DNA of 64,000 nucleotides from Phytophthora sp. 'mugwort' (taxonomy: Eukaryota > Oomycota > Peronosporomycetes > Peronosporales > Peronosporaceae): assembly GCA_033558025.1 (NCBI GenBank), contig JAUCEF010000011.1, positions 1,798,001 to 1,862,000 of the forward strand, given 5' to 3'. Positions 22,534 through 31,272 of this stretch are shown here, in pieces; the stretch's first letter is position 1, and every line of letters begins with the position of its first letter. The translations under genes and the position numbers were made by a program. The notes under the pieces were generated by a model that worked only from the letters and a program-made list of their open reading frames with translations, had not been told where the DNA came from and ran no database searches.

Positions 22534-23856
22534 ATGTCCTCCTTTAATACCATTGTTGAGCCCGCCAAACTCGCGCATTACCAGCCGCAGGACGCGCTAA
22601 TGGTCGCGGACAGCCGCCAGCTGCAGGTCTGGAACGGGCTCAGCTGCTGGCCACCACATCTCCAAGATCTGCAGCACCACGGCGCTGCGGACACGTTGAT
22701 GGGGCTCACAGCGAGCGCAGACATCGCTCTAGGTGAGGAGACGCCCGCGATGCATTCCCCGTCATCGTCTGCCTCGGCGTCGCCGTCGCCGTCCCCACAG
22801 GAGCCCGAAAAGAAGAAAAAACGAGTTTTCAAGAAACGCAAAGCGACGCACACGATCCGGAAGGAGCAGCAGGCGGCACTCAAGAAAGAGATCGAGGAGC
22901 TGCAGGCCAGGCTCGAGGACATCAAGTTCCACGCCCTGGTACAGCAGGGTGAGGCGTCGAAGTCTTACCGCGACCGAGTAGTGGAGAACGCGGTGCTGAG
23001 AGAATCCATTCAGGACCAGCACTTGGTCATGGCACAAGTGAGAGCGTTGTTGTCTGGACACACGCAGCACCACATGAGCGGCGTGAGGCCAATGGAGACA
23101 AAGATATGTCTGAGTGCAGATAGAGCGGAGAGGCGAGGCGTGCTGCATGCAGTGCGGGCAGCGAAGCTGAGGGAAGCGAACAGGTTTCTGTGTGCGCGGA
23201 GCAACGGAATCAAACCGAACACTCCGTATTTCCAAGAAGAGAGATACGAGACGGCAGATGGGGACTACTGCAGCGCCAGATTCGAGATCACCCCGCTAAC
23301 CGGTGTTAAAGGAGGCGTACGAGCTGTGTTTGATGCAGTTTTGCAAGCTGCGTTCAATGCCGAGATCATTATTTCCGAGACATCGGGCAACATCACAGTG
23401 CGTGAGGACGACGACATGAACGACGAGAGCGTCTCGCAGATGCGACTGGTGTCCCAGACGAACCATGGCGTACTCCTTGAGAACAACCTTGTACATTTTG
23501 CAGAATACTCGCATGATGAGCGTGAGACGACTGGTGAAGGTTGCTACGCCATCACAACGACGGACTTTGTCGACGAGGACGATCTGTATCCCTATCGGCC
23601 GCTCGAACGAGTACGACGTGACGCCACGGCTGCCATGTTGGTGTCGTACATGGACTCGCTTCCCAAAAATGACACGGAAGATGAGGAAGAGCCCGTAATT
23701 GTCGTCACGCGCTGGTGCTGTGCGAAAATCTGCCACACGGACCTGAACATCTCGCGCGAGGCGATGCAGGACATCCGAGAAACTTTTCTTCGATCGCAGG
23801 GCACCTTTCTCAACTGCGTTCGACAAACTCTTGGCCTACCTGTAAACGCAACCTAA
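22534..23856 (+). CDS. bZIP-like / 'M96' family protein 3
   Basis: A 440-residue intact ORF starting at ATG. A Ser/Pro run (residues 75-90) precedes the basic block KKKKRVFKKRKATHTIRKEQ (about 93-112), which leads into the coil LKKEIEELQARLEDIK (115-131). Conserved C-terminal blocks are RYETADGDYCSARFE, VRAVFDAVLQAAFNAEIIIS, GNITVREDDD, VLLENNLVHFAEY, DFVDEDDLYPYRPLERVRRD and VIVVTRWCCAKICHTDLNIS. It is closest to the 24115 and 25460 genes by eye, sharing KRKATHT..RKEQ and the AFNAEIIISETSGN core. The upstream gene is divergent; the downstream gene, 24115-25371, is tandem at 258 bp. A DNA-binding role is inferred from the basic-coil unit. Confidence 0.82.
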   Translation: MSSFNTIVEPAKLAHYQPQDALMVADSRQLQVWNGLSCWPPHLQDLQHHGAADTLMGLTASADIALGEETPAMHSPSSSASASPSPSPQEPEKKKKRVFKKRKATHTIRKEQQAALKKEIEELQARLEDIKFHALVQQGEASKSYRDRVVENAVLRESIQDQHLVMAQVRALLSGHTQHHMSGVRPMETKICLSADRAERRGVLHAVRAAKLREANRFLCARSNGIKPNTPYFQEERYETADGDYCSARFEITPLTGVKGGVRAVFDAVLQAAFNAEIIISETSGNITVREDDDMNDESVSQMRLVSQTNHGVLLENNLVHFAEYSHDERETTGEGCYAITTTDFVDEDDLYPYRPLERVRRDATAAMLVSYMDSLPKNDTEDEEEPVIVVTRWCCAKICHTDLNISREAMQDIRETFLRSQGTFLNCVRQTLGLPVNAT

Positions 23857-24114
23857 CAAAGAGATATAATCCTATATATCAACTGTTCAGTTGCCAGTGG
23901 GTGATCTGGCACGTACCGGTAACAGTATCTCTGGACCCACAATGTGCGAGTATTCTAGTTTGCATGATGACGCAAAATCCGAGATACTCATTACGTTTCC
24001 TTCTCAGCACTGTCAAACATTCATATAAAGTAATTGTAAAGTATCTGAGTGGTATCTGTACCGCATAAACCGTGCGCGAAGGTCAGTCGCAGTTCTACCT
24101 GCTAGCCGTCGAAG

Positions 24115-25371
24115 ATGGACGTGCCTCTGCTCAGCCCACACAGTAGCTCCAGTATTCTCGACCTAATGAACGCGGTACAGTCTAACACGGCTACTCACAG
24201 TGCTACGGCGTCCTGGGCGCGTTCTGGTGCAAAGACTCACGTCACCACCAGAAGACTACATGTAGAGCCACAGCATCAGTCCGATGGAAGTGACAGCGCA
24301 CAGGAGCCGGCGAAGAAGAAACGGGTCTACAAAAAGCGGAAGGCGACGCACACGCTGCGCAAAGAGCAGAAATTGGCGCTGGAGGGAGAGATTCAAGTGT
24401 TGCAAGCCAAACTCGAGAGTCTCAAGCTACAGACGCTAGTGCAACGCGGCGGTGAAGACATTACGCTGAGCAAAAATGTAGCACAAAATGCAGTACTGCG
24501 GGACGTGGTGCAGGAGCAACACTTGGTGATAGCTCATGTCAAGGGAATGCTACTGGGCTGCTCACAGCGGCATTCGTACGAAGTGAGACCGACCGAGATG
24601 TTCATTCACCTGATGGCGAGTCGAAGAGAGAGGCGCGAGACGCTGAAGGCGTTGCGAGGACTTAAGTTATATTATGCCAGGAGGTTTATTCAGCATCGCA
24701 GTATGGGGATGCACCCCACGGCCGAATATTTCCATGAGGAACGGTACGAGACGCCGGAAGGAGACTATTGCAACGTACGCTTCGACCGTGTGCCCCTGCG
24801 AGGTATAAAAGGAGGGATTCGTGCCGTACTGGATGCATTGAAATATGCAGCTTTCAACGCTGAGATTATTATCTCGGAAACGTCAGGCAACCTTACCATC
24901 CGTGAAGACGACGATTTGACCGAGGACGATTGCTCCCAGCTGCGCCTGGTGACCCAGACGCCTCGTGGCTATCTCGTGGAAAACAATCTCGTCCACTTTA
25001 CCGATTTCTCACATGCCGATGAAGAAGGAAGTTACGCGGTGACCACTGCGGATTTCGTGGACGAGGACGAGCTTTACCCTTATCGTCCTCGTGAACGCGT
25101 TCGGAGAGATGCTACGGCAGCGATTTTGGTGACGTCGCATGCCGACAGGAAGGTGGAACGGGACTCTGACGCCTTCGGAGGGCACACGTCGTCCGAGGAC
25201 GAAGAAGTTCCGATCATTGTCATCACACGCTGGGCGTTTACAAGGATCTGCCGCACCGAACTGAACGTGCCGCACCAAGTACTCCGAGAAATGCGCGATT
25301 TATCCGGTCGGGTTTCCCAGACGATCTTAAACTGCGTCCGCGAGTCGGTTGGTATGTCCAACCAATCTTAA
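24115..25371 (+). CDS. bZIP-like / 'M96' family protein 4
   Basis: A 418-residue intact ORF starting at ATG. It has the shortest N-terminus of the cluster. The basic block KKKRVYKKRKATHTLRKEQK spans about 67-86, followed by the coil LALEGEIQVLQAKLESLK. C-terminal family blocks are RYETPEGDYCNVRFD, IRAVLDALKYAAFNAEIIIS, GNLTIREDDD, LVENNLVHFTDFS, DFVDEDELYPYRPRERVRRD and IIVITRWAFTRICRTELNV. An acidic insert (TSSEDEEV) before the last strand is shared with protein 5 and partly with protein 3. It is a tandem neighbour of 22534-23856 and convergent with 25460-26725; the two stops lie 88 bp apart. Confidence 0.82.
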   Translation: MDVPLLSPHSSSSILDLMNAVQSNTATHSATASWARSGAKTHVTTRRLHVEPQHQSDGSDSAQEPAKKKRVYKKRKATHTLRKEQKLALEGEIQVLQAKLESLKLQTLVQRGGEDITLSKNVAQNAVLRDVVQEQHLVIAHVKGMLLGCSQRHSYEVRPTEMFIHLMASRRERRETLKALRGLKLYYARRFIQHRSMGMHPTAEYFHEERYETPEGDYCNVRFDRVPLRGIKGGIRAVLDALKYAAFNAEIIISETSGNLTIREDDDLTEDDCSQLRLVTQTPRGYLVENNLVHFTDFSHADEEGSYAVTTADFVDEDELYPYRPRERVRRDATAAILVTSHADRKVERDSDAFGGHTSSEDEEVPIIVITRWAFTRICRTELNVPHQVLREMRDLSGRVSQTILNCVRESVGMSNQS

Positions 25372-25459
25372 TTTTTCTGGCTTTCGGTCTTCTGAAGTAG
25401 CAGCAGCAAGTTCCTTGCGAATTTGAGAAATATCAGGTATCACTGTCTTTTTCCGGTGG

Positions 25460-26725
25460 TTATGTGTTGATTTTGGACAGATTAAGTGTCTCCCGAACAC
25501 AGCTCAGGATCGTGTCGAAGACTTGACCCGATCGATCCCGCATTTCTTGCAGCGTTTGAGTCGGGACGTGGAAGCTGGGGCGGCAGATGCGAGTGAATGT
25601 CCATCGAGTCAGGACGACAACGGGCTCGCTGATTTCCTCTTCCGAGGAGGTGTGTCCACATGGGTCGTCGTTGCCAGTCTTCCTGTCCACATTGGTGCCT
25701 GTATATGACGTCAGAAGCACGACGGACGTTGCATCACGTCGGATGCATTCACGTGGACGATATGGGAATCGATCGTCCTCGTCGACAAAGTCCACAGTGG
25801 CGACGGCGTAAGTGTCGCTGTCGTTGCCTCCTTGAACGAGCTCTGAGAAGTGAACGAGGTTGTGCTCGACGAGCAGACCCAACGTGGACCGTGTCACGAG
25901 TCTCATCTGGGAGAAATTGTCGATGTCGTCCATATTGTCATCTTCGCGGACGGTGATGCTGCCCGAGGCTTCGGAAAGAACGATCTCCGCGTTGAAGATA
26001 GCGTGCTTTAGAGCTTCGAACACGTGTCGCACTCCCCCCATCACGCCTCGCAGTGTCGTTCTGTCAAAGCGCACGTTGCAAAAGTCTCCCTCTGCTGTCT
26101 CGTACCGCTCCTCGTTGACGTATTCTGCTGTGGGGCGTAGTCCAAGGCTGCGCAGCTGGATGAACTTCCTCGCGTACTGGAGTTTCGGCCCTCGTAAAGC
26201 GCTTAACGTCTTGCGTCTCTGAGCCTGATCTTTCGTCAGATGGATGTACGTTTCCGTCGGGCGCACGTCGTAGGAATGGCGCTGCGCGCAGCCCACGAGC
26301 ATTGCCTGTGTCTTGGCGGCCACTAAGTGCTGCTGCTGCACGGTGTCTCGCAGTACCGAGTTGTACACATCTTGCTTGCGGAGCGACGCGTCCTTGTCGC
26401 CGCTTCGGACTAACACTCGAAGCTTGAGCAAGTCCAGTTGGGCTTCGAGCTCCTGAATCTCCTTCTGCAGCGCCATCCTCTCCTCTTTGCGCACAGTGTG
26501 CGTTGACTTGCGCTTCTTGTACATGCGCTTCGTCTTCTTCGTCGGTGGCTCGTTCGTCTCATTCGCGTGGAGTTCGGCTTGAGTCGCCGCGGCCACGAGT
26601 GTCTGGAGATCTCCGTACGATCGATCCTCTCGGTCGCTCCAATCACTTGACATGCTCTCCTCCCCTTCACGCAGCACAACCGAAGAGGTACAAAGGGATG
26701 TGCTCATCGTGACGACCAGCAGCAT
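25460..26725 (-). CDS. bZIP-like / 'M96' family protein 5
   Basis: The frame extends to 26779 but starts with GTG. In-frame ATGs are at 26725 and 26707, and the Inr-like site at 26763-26776 lies inside the extension, so 26725 is chosen (421 residues). The basic block is KKTKRMYKKRKSTHTVRKEE (about 63-82), and the coil is LQKEIQELEAQLDLLKL. C-terminal blocks are RYETAEGDFCNVRFD, VRHVFEALKHAIFNAEIVLS, GSITVREDDN, LVEHNLVHFSEL, DFVDEDDRFPYRPRECIRRD and VVVLTRWTFTRICRPSF. It faces protein 4 tail-to-tail with a very similar C-terminus, suggesting a young inverted duplicate pair. No lesion is seen. Confidence 0.82.
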   Translation of the reverse strand: MLLVVTMSTSLCTSSVVLREGEESMSSDWSDREDRSYGDLQTLVAAATQAELHANETNEPPTKKTKRMYKKRKSTHTVRKEERMALQKEIQELEAQLDLLKLRVLVRSGDKDASLRKQDVYNSVLRDTVQQQHLVAAKTQAMLVGCAQRHSYDVRPTETYIHLTKDQAQRRKTLSALRGPKLQYARKFIQLRSLGLRPTAEYVNEERYETAEGDFCNVRFDRTTLRGVMGGVRHVFEALKHAIFNAEIVLSEASGSITVREDDNMDDIDNFSQMRLVTRSTLGLLVEHNLVHFSELVQGGNDSDTYAVATVDFVDEDDRFPYRPRECIRRDATSVVLLTSYTGTNVDRKTGNDDPCGHTSSEEEISEPVVVLTRWTFTRICRPSFHVPTQTLQEMRDRSGQVFDTILSCVRETLNLSKINT

Positions 26726-26762
26726 GTCTGTCGGTCGCCGCGACGTAGAATATGTAGTGCGC

Positions 26763-26776
26763 AAAAGAGAGAATGG
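26763..26776 (-). promoter_or_regulatory. Inr-like element before protein 5
   Basis: On the minus strand the bases read CCATTCTCTCTTTT, matching the initiator part (YCATTYY) of the oomycete core promoter and part of the T-rich flank. It is 38 nt upstream of the ATG at 26725, and it supports starting the protein downstream of the GTG at 26779. Confidence 0.35.
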
Positions 26777-26896
26777 CACATCGACGTCATCGACTCACGG
26801 GCGTAATCATATAGTGCACAAATTGTCACGCATTGCAGAAGTCTGGAGTACATGTATACATGTACACATGTACTACGATGTGGAGACGCCGCGACG

Positions 26897-26914
26897 TCTA
26901 CTAGCGGACGGCTA
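26897..26914. repeat. 18-bp direct repeat, left
   Basis: TCTACTAGCGGACGGCTA occurs here and at 31255-31272, bounding 26915-31254. This looks like a target-site duplication. Confidence 0.7.
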
Positions 26915-27060
26915 GAGAACTCTCGGCAGGAACCAGGGCACGACTGCAGGCGACTTACCCAGACGAAGGGCAAGAATACACAGCGGAGTGGAAGCGGATG
27001 TGGCTCATCTTGAGCAGTGTATGCATGACCAGCCTATGGATTCAGAGAAACAGAGTGGTG
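26915..27060 (+). pseudogene. LINE ORF2 C-terminal scrap
   Basis: Directly after the 18-bp repeat, about 46 codons (YTAEWKRMWLILSSVCMTSLWIQRNRVVFQQEE) match the C-terminal pattern of LINE reverse-transcriptase ORFs (W-x-R-LW...LW-x2-RN-x3-F). The LINE at 51520-58702 has an equivalent segment (VLRCLWTHRNDIRFHEYE), but the two differ, so this is a different LINE family. A 5' truncation at the repeat border fits target-primed insertion. Confidence 0.55.
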
Positions 27061-28717
27061 TTCCAACAGGAGGAAGTGTAACAGGTTGTTAGCACAGGCA
27101 GACGAGCAACCGACAAATGACAATGAGGACAGCGACGAAGTATTGTTGAGCGAAATATTCTACCAATTGAGTTAATTATTCATATAGTCAACAAGAGGAG
27201 ACAATGGACGAGTAAGAAGTACGCATTGCCGTATCTTGAGAACTAGAAAGCAGCGAGGATCCGGCGATAGCGAGTATTCGCCGTATCCAAGTGCCAGAAG
27301 TGCGGAGAGCCGCAGAGTTGCGATCTTGAGGGGGAGGTCGCCATGAGCGGTCGCAGTGGAGCAGTGAACGGCTATGATAGGGCCGAGGTCGAGGTTTTAG
27401 GAAATTCGCCGAGTTCGAGGCACACGGAATTTGACAAGGACACGACAGAGCAGAATTTAGTGGGCTTGGGACACTTCGAAGGTTCCGAGTCTAGACAGCG
27501 TCGAGAACGTAGAGCGCGAGCCTACGAGTTGAATGAGTTTGGACGAAGCACGGATCGTACGGGTTAGAGTAAGTGTACGAATCCGAGCAGTGAACGAGTG
27601 GAAACACGAGTCACACGAATTGTACGGGCTCGAGAAGTCGTACGAGTCGCAAGAGAGAGAGAACGAGAGGAGAGAGAACGAGGGGGGGGGAGAGTTGAGT
27701 GAGAGAACGGTCTGCAGGACGGTCTTCGGCGTGGCGTGGAGTGCATCAACGTGAGACTATCACCTGCGAGGGGGTGTTGAGGCTCTCAAGTCAGCTGTGA
27801 GGCTGCGTTCGTGAAGGGTAGGCACCCGAGGCGTAGTCCCAAGTGGCTTGGAGAATTGGCGTAAGCTGAGGTCATACGAGGGTGTGCACGGCGTGTCGTC
27901 GCCTGTTTCGGTCGGAGTGTGTACGTGTGAGAGGAGGTTGAGCGAGAAGAGTCTGCAACGGTGGAGCAAGCGCGAAGTCTCTGTGACGGCAGAGCAACAC
28001 TTGAGTGTGAGTGCAAGGAAATATAAAGTAGAGACGGGCACGAAGGTGGACGTTCTGGCGCGGTGAACCGAGCCAACAGGTGTTAACGTTGAGTTGAATT
28101 GCTCAAGTCTTCGAGAACCTGGGAAGACAACCGCAACGCTTAGCACGAGCTATACGATTCGCCGGCAGGCAGGCGAAACTAGACCTGTTATAGAAGTAAC
28201 GGCAGAAACCAGCATGCAATAATTCTGGGCTATAGCAATGAGGTAGCTGAAAGCACTCGCGAAACGCGAGCGTAGGCAGGCTGAAAACAAATACAAGGGA
28301 CCAGACTACTTCTATGTCAGCATGCATTGGAGAGTCACCCGCGAGAGCATTCAACACCAGTGATGAGCCCCGTACAACCACCGGACCTGAACCAGGCACC
28401 GGCATTGCTAACCAGGGAGGTCGGTGTAGCTCCACCAAACTGTTGAGTTTCAGCACACAAGAATCTTTTTTTGACCGCACAGCCTGTAGCACACACAAAA
28501 TACAAGTAACATTTCCACACACCAAACAGGATATAGCAGTCACGCCAAACAAAAGTGCGCACGCGTTATGAGAACGACCATTCACCATTTTCAACTGTTT
28601 ACGACCTGGAAGAGTGCAGAAGATAGGAGAACTACCAAGGTGAGCTGGTGCGTTTGGCACAGTTCGGGACAGCTCGTCAACGTATGAGGCGTTGAGCCAC
28701 AGCCACACAAGGATTCC
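27061..28717. other. Purine-rich plus strand, then unassigned DNA
   Basis: From 27180 to 28060 the plus strand is strongly purine-biased with many GAGAG and CGAG motifs. It resembles the leader or LTR-type DNA of oomycete retroelements, but no paired LTR was found. The 228-codon minus ORF at 28103-28789 and the plus ORF at 28314-28571 overlap each other; neither shows recognised motifs. Confidence 0.3.
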
Positions 28718-28980
28718 ATGGCGGCACTGGCACTTTCGGACCTCATCGAGGCTGCGGCGAATTTGCGCAACCAGATCCGTGCTCTGCATGAGGCGGTGAG
28801 AAATGACCCTTTCTTCGAGGCGGTCTTAAAGTCGCTGCCGCAGGAAGTGTTTGAGCAGGGCGAGCCGTCCATGGGTCAGCTTTAGGAGCACCTCGAGGTG
28901 GTCTAGTATGTTGGTCACGTGCCGTTCTGGTACCGGAAACCAGCAGTATCATTGGCCAGGTGTTCGGCATCGCGTTGTCG
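28718..28980 (+). pseudogene. MIC60 (mitofilin)-like C-terminal fragment
   Basis: An ATG-started frame of 55 codons reads like the mitofilin C-terminal domain: a helical LIEAAANLRNQIRALHEAV, NDPFFEAVLKSLPQEVF, then GEPSMGQL. After a stop codon, EHLEVV continues the domain, and a frameshifted PETSSIIGQVFGIAL follows. In MIC60 this region helps build mitochondrial crista junctions. The internal stop and frameshift make it dead. It abuts the carbamoyl-phosphate synthetase relic in opposite orientation. The call rests on pattern memory only. Confidence 0.45.
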
Positions 28981-28999
28981 ATAGGGACTATGGCAGCTT

Positions 29000-30960
29000 A
29001 AAAATGGATATCTTGATGGACGCCAGTCGACCATGGGCGTCGCGTAGTACTGGAAGATGTTGCAGATCGCCAGCTTGCGCGCCTTCTGCATGACATGCGC
29101 GAACAGCTCAACACACTTGATGTTGTTAATGAGCGAGAAGCCGAAGTCGACAGCTGCGACGAATTTTGTAGCAGATCGTCAGCTCCTTGCGGTTCGTGAG
29201 ACCCTCGCGTGACCTGGTACTTCTTGGGTATCTTGAAACCAGCTTTTAGCAGCCCCTTCGGATGCGACTCGTGCATGCCCGTTACAAAGCTGCCACCTCC
29301 CCGGTCTACAACATCTTTACACCCAAGCTCGGGTCCGCGCCGTGCAGACGCGTGAACGAGAACTACTGCGCCTTCACATCGGCGTAGACAATGTTGACGA
29401 AAGAAATATGCATCGACGTGACCCGGCATGCCGATCATGACCTTCGTGGCCAGGTTGATGAAGTTCAAGTCGAACATCTTCGATATGAACGGGAACGTAC
29501 ACGAGGCACGCAGGTTGCACTTAATCACCTTGACGTCGTTATCACCAGCCATCAGCTGGATGTTGATCGGACCCGTGATGTACGGAGCCTGCGCGATAGC
29601 GCTAGCAATGCGCTTCACCTGCTTGATCGTGCCGACGTACTGCGTCTGAGCAGGCAGTACTAGCGTAGCGTAACCAGAGTGCACACAGGCGTTCTCTACG
29701 TGCTCCGACATGGCGTGGTTGAGGATCGCACCGTCCTTGGCCACACCGTCGAACTCGATTTCCTTGGTGTTCAGGTGAACTTGGATACACTGGTCGAGCG
29801 CGAAATCTTCACGGCGTCGCTGTCAGGTATTCGCTCAGTTGTTCCTCGTTCAGAAGCAACGTTCATACGAGCGCACCCTCCTCAGCGAATTCCAACGCAG
29901 ACTTCATGTCGGTGACCTCGACCCAACGCGGATGGTCCACGCCGAGCGTGGCCAAACGCGCCAAGAATTTGTTGGGAATCCTCGCACTTGTCGATGCTTT
30001 CCGGGGACGTACTCAGGATGTTCACGCCAGCAGTAGACAGCGGCATGACCAGGTTGTTAGGGAGCTGGACACTGCCACAGACACAATCACACCCTTATGT
30101 TTCTCACGGTCCCCAGATTTCCAAGGCGCGCTCCACTCTTCGAAGTACAGACGGTCGCTCTCGTCGTAGTCCATGCACACCGTCTCGGAGATTGTAGTTA
30201 ATCACGATGACCGGCTTACCGATCTCGCGGACAGTGCGCACAGCGCTGACACCGCACCAATCGAACTCCACTGACGAACCGATACAGAACGCGGCGCAAC
30301 CGAGCACAACGATGGCTCCTTGCCCGCTGGGTGGTCGTCCGCAGATCCGCCGTACGTCATGTACAGATAGTTGGTCTGGGCGGGGAACTCGGCGGCCAGC
30401 GTATCAATCTGTTTCACGCACAGCACAACGTCCATTTGCTTACGGCGCTCACGCACCTGTATGGCAGTAGTGTTCGGCAAATTGGTGGCGATCTAATTGT
30501 CAGTAAACCTTCAGTGTGCACACGTAGCGTTCGCTCTGCCTGTCCAGTTGATCTCGTCCGCGAAACGGCGCAGCAAAAAAACCCGCAGACCTTCACTTAT
30601 CGCTTTTGGTCAGATCGTGGCACGGTCAATCGTGTAGCCGGCGTCCAGGGCCGAGATAATGCAGAACAGACGCTCTTACACGCGGTCAATCATGTAGCGG
30701 CGTCAAGAGCCGAGTTGATGTAGAGCAGATGCTCGTCCGTCGGGTAGCTCAGCTGACCGTCGAGCTCATCCGGGGTCGACTCATTGTCGACGGCGCTGCC
30801 GTTCAGATCCTCCATGTCCGGGTCCACCATGCGCACAGCCTTCGGAAAGCATACACCGCTGCTCTCTCAACCGCTTGCGGCTCTGCGCCGGGGATTCAGT
30901 CGCATGCTTGGTCGGCTTCGGTTAACGAGACGGACGCCTTCGGAAGACTGTGCTGCCCTC
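29000..30960 (-). pseudogene. Carbamoyl-phosphate synthase large-chain relic
   Basis: Read on the minus strand, the order follows the C-terminal half of the CPSase large chain (pyrimidine/CAD type). QIDTLAAEFPAQTNYLYMTY is at about 30345-30425, GSSVEFDWCGVSAVRTV at about 30230-30285, and VNILSTSPESIDKCEDS near 30000. LLNEEQLSEYL is near 29840, then KDGAILNHAMSEHVENA at 29690-29742. CNLRASCTFPFISKMFDLNF and NLATKVMIG are at 29430-29520, with KGLLKAGFKIPKK near 29220-29255. Several frameshifts and stops separate the pieces. The first half and the allosteric domain are missing. A living copy elsewhere must supply the enzyme. Confidence 0.8.
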
Positions 30961-31254
30961 CGATAGCGTGGCTACCGCCGAATGCGCGCGCGGATTAATC
31001 TGCTGTACTAAGTAACATTTATTTTGGTGCTACATGTAGCTCATTTTGAATTTGTGGCGGAACACTTTAAGGATGGTGGCGTTGCCTTTTTTCTGTGTGT
31101 GTGGTCCTTGCCATGTTTTTGGTGGAGTTACACTTCTGTGGGACACAGAAGCACCGTATTTTTGGTGTCAACAACCCTCAAACCTAACCAGGCCCAGGAC
31201 ATACCAGACATCTAGTCGTCAATAAGGCCAAATAGATTTGTCTGTCTCTCTCTC

Positions 31255-31272
31255 TCTACTAGCGGACGGCTA
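31255..31272. repeat. 18-bp direct repeat, right
   Basis: Exact match to 26897-26914. It is preceded by a (TC)n tail and followed at once by ankyrin-like coding sequence. Confidence 0.7.

Noticed and set aside
22762..23235. 157-codon minus ORF opposite bZIP-like protein 3
   Set aside because: A shadow of the well-supported plus gene.
25460..26779. Start of protein 5 at 26779, and of protein 2 at 21495
   Set aside because: Both codons are GTG; the first in-frame ATGs (26725 and 21471) are more likely in a eukaryote.
28103..28789. 228-codon minus ORF as a gene
   Set aside because: No motif, and it overlaps the MIC60-like fragment on the other strand and a competing plus ORF.
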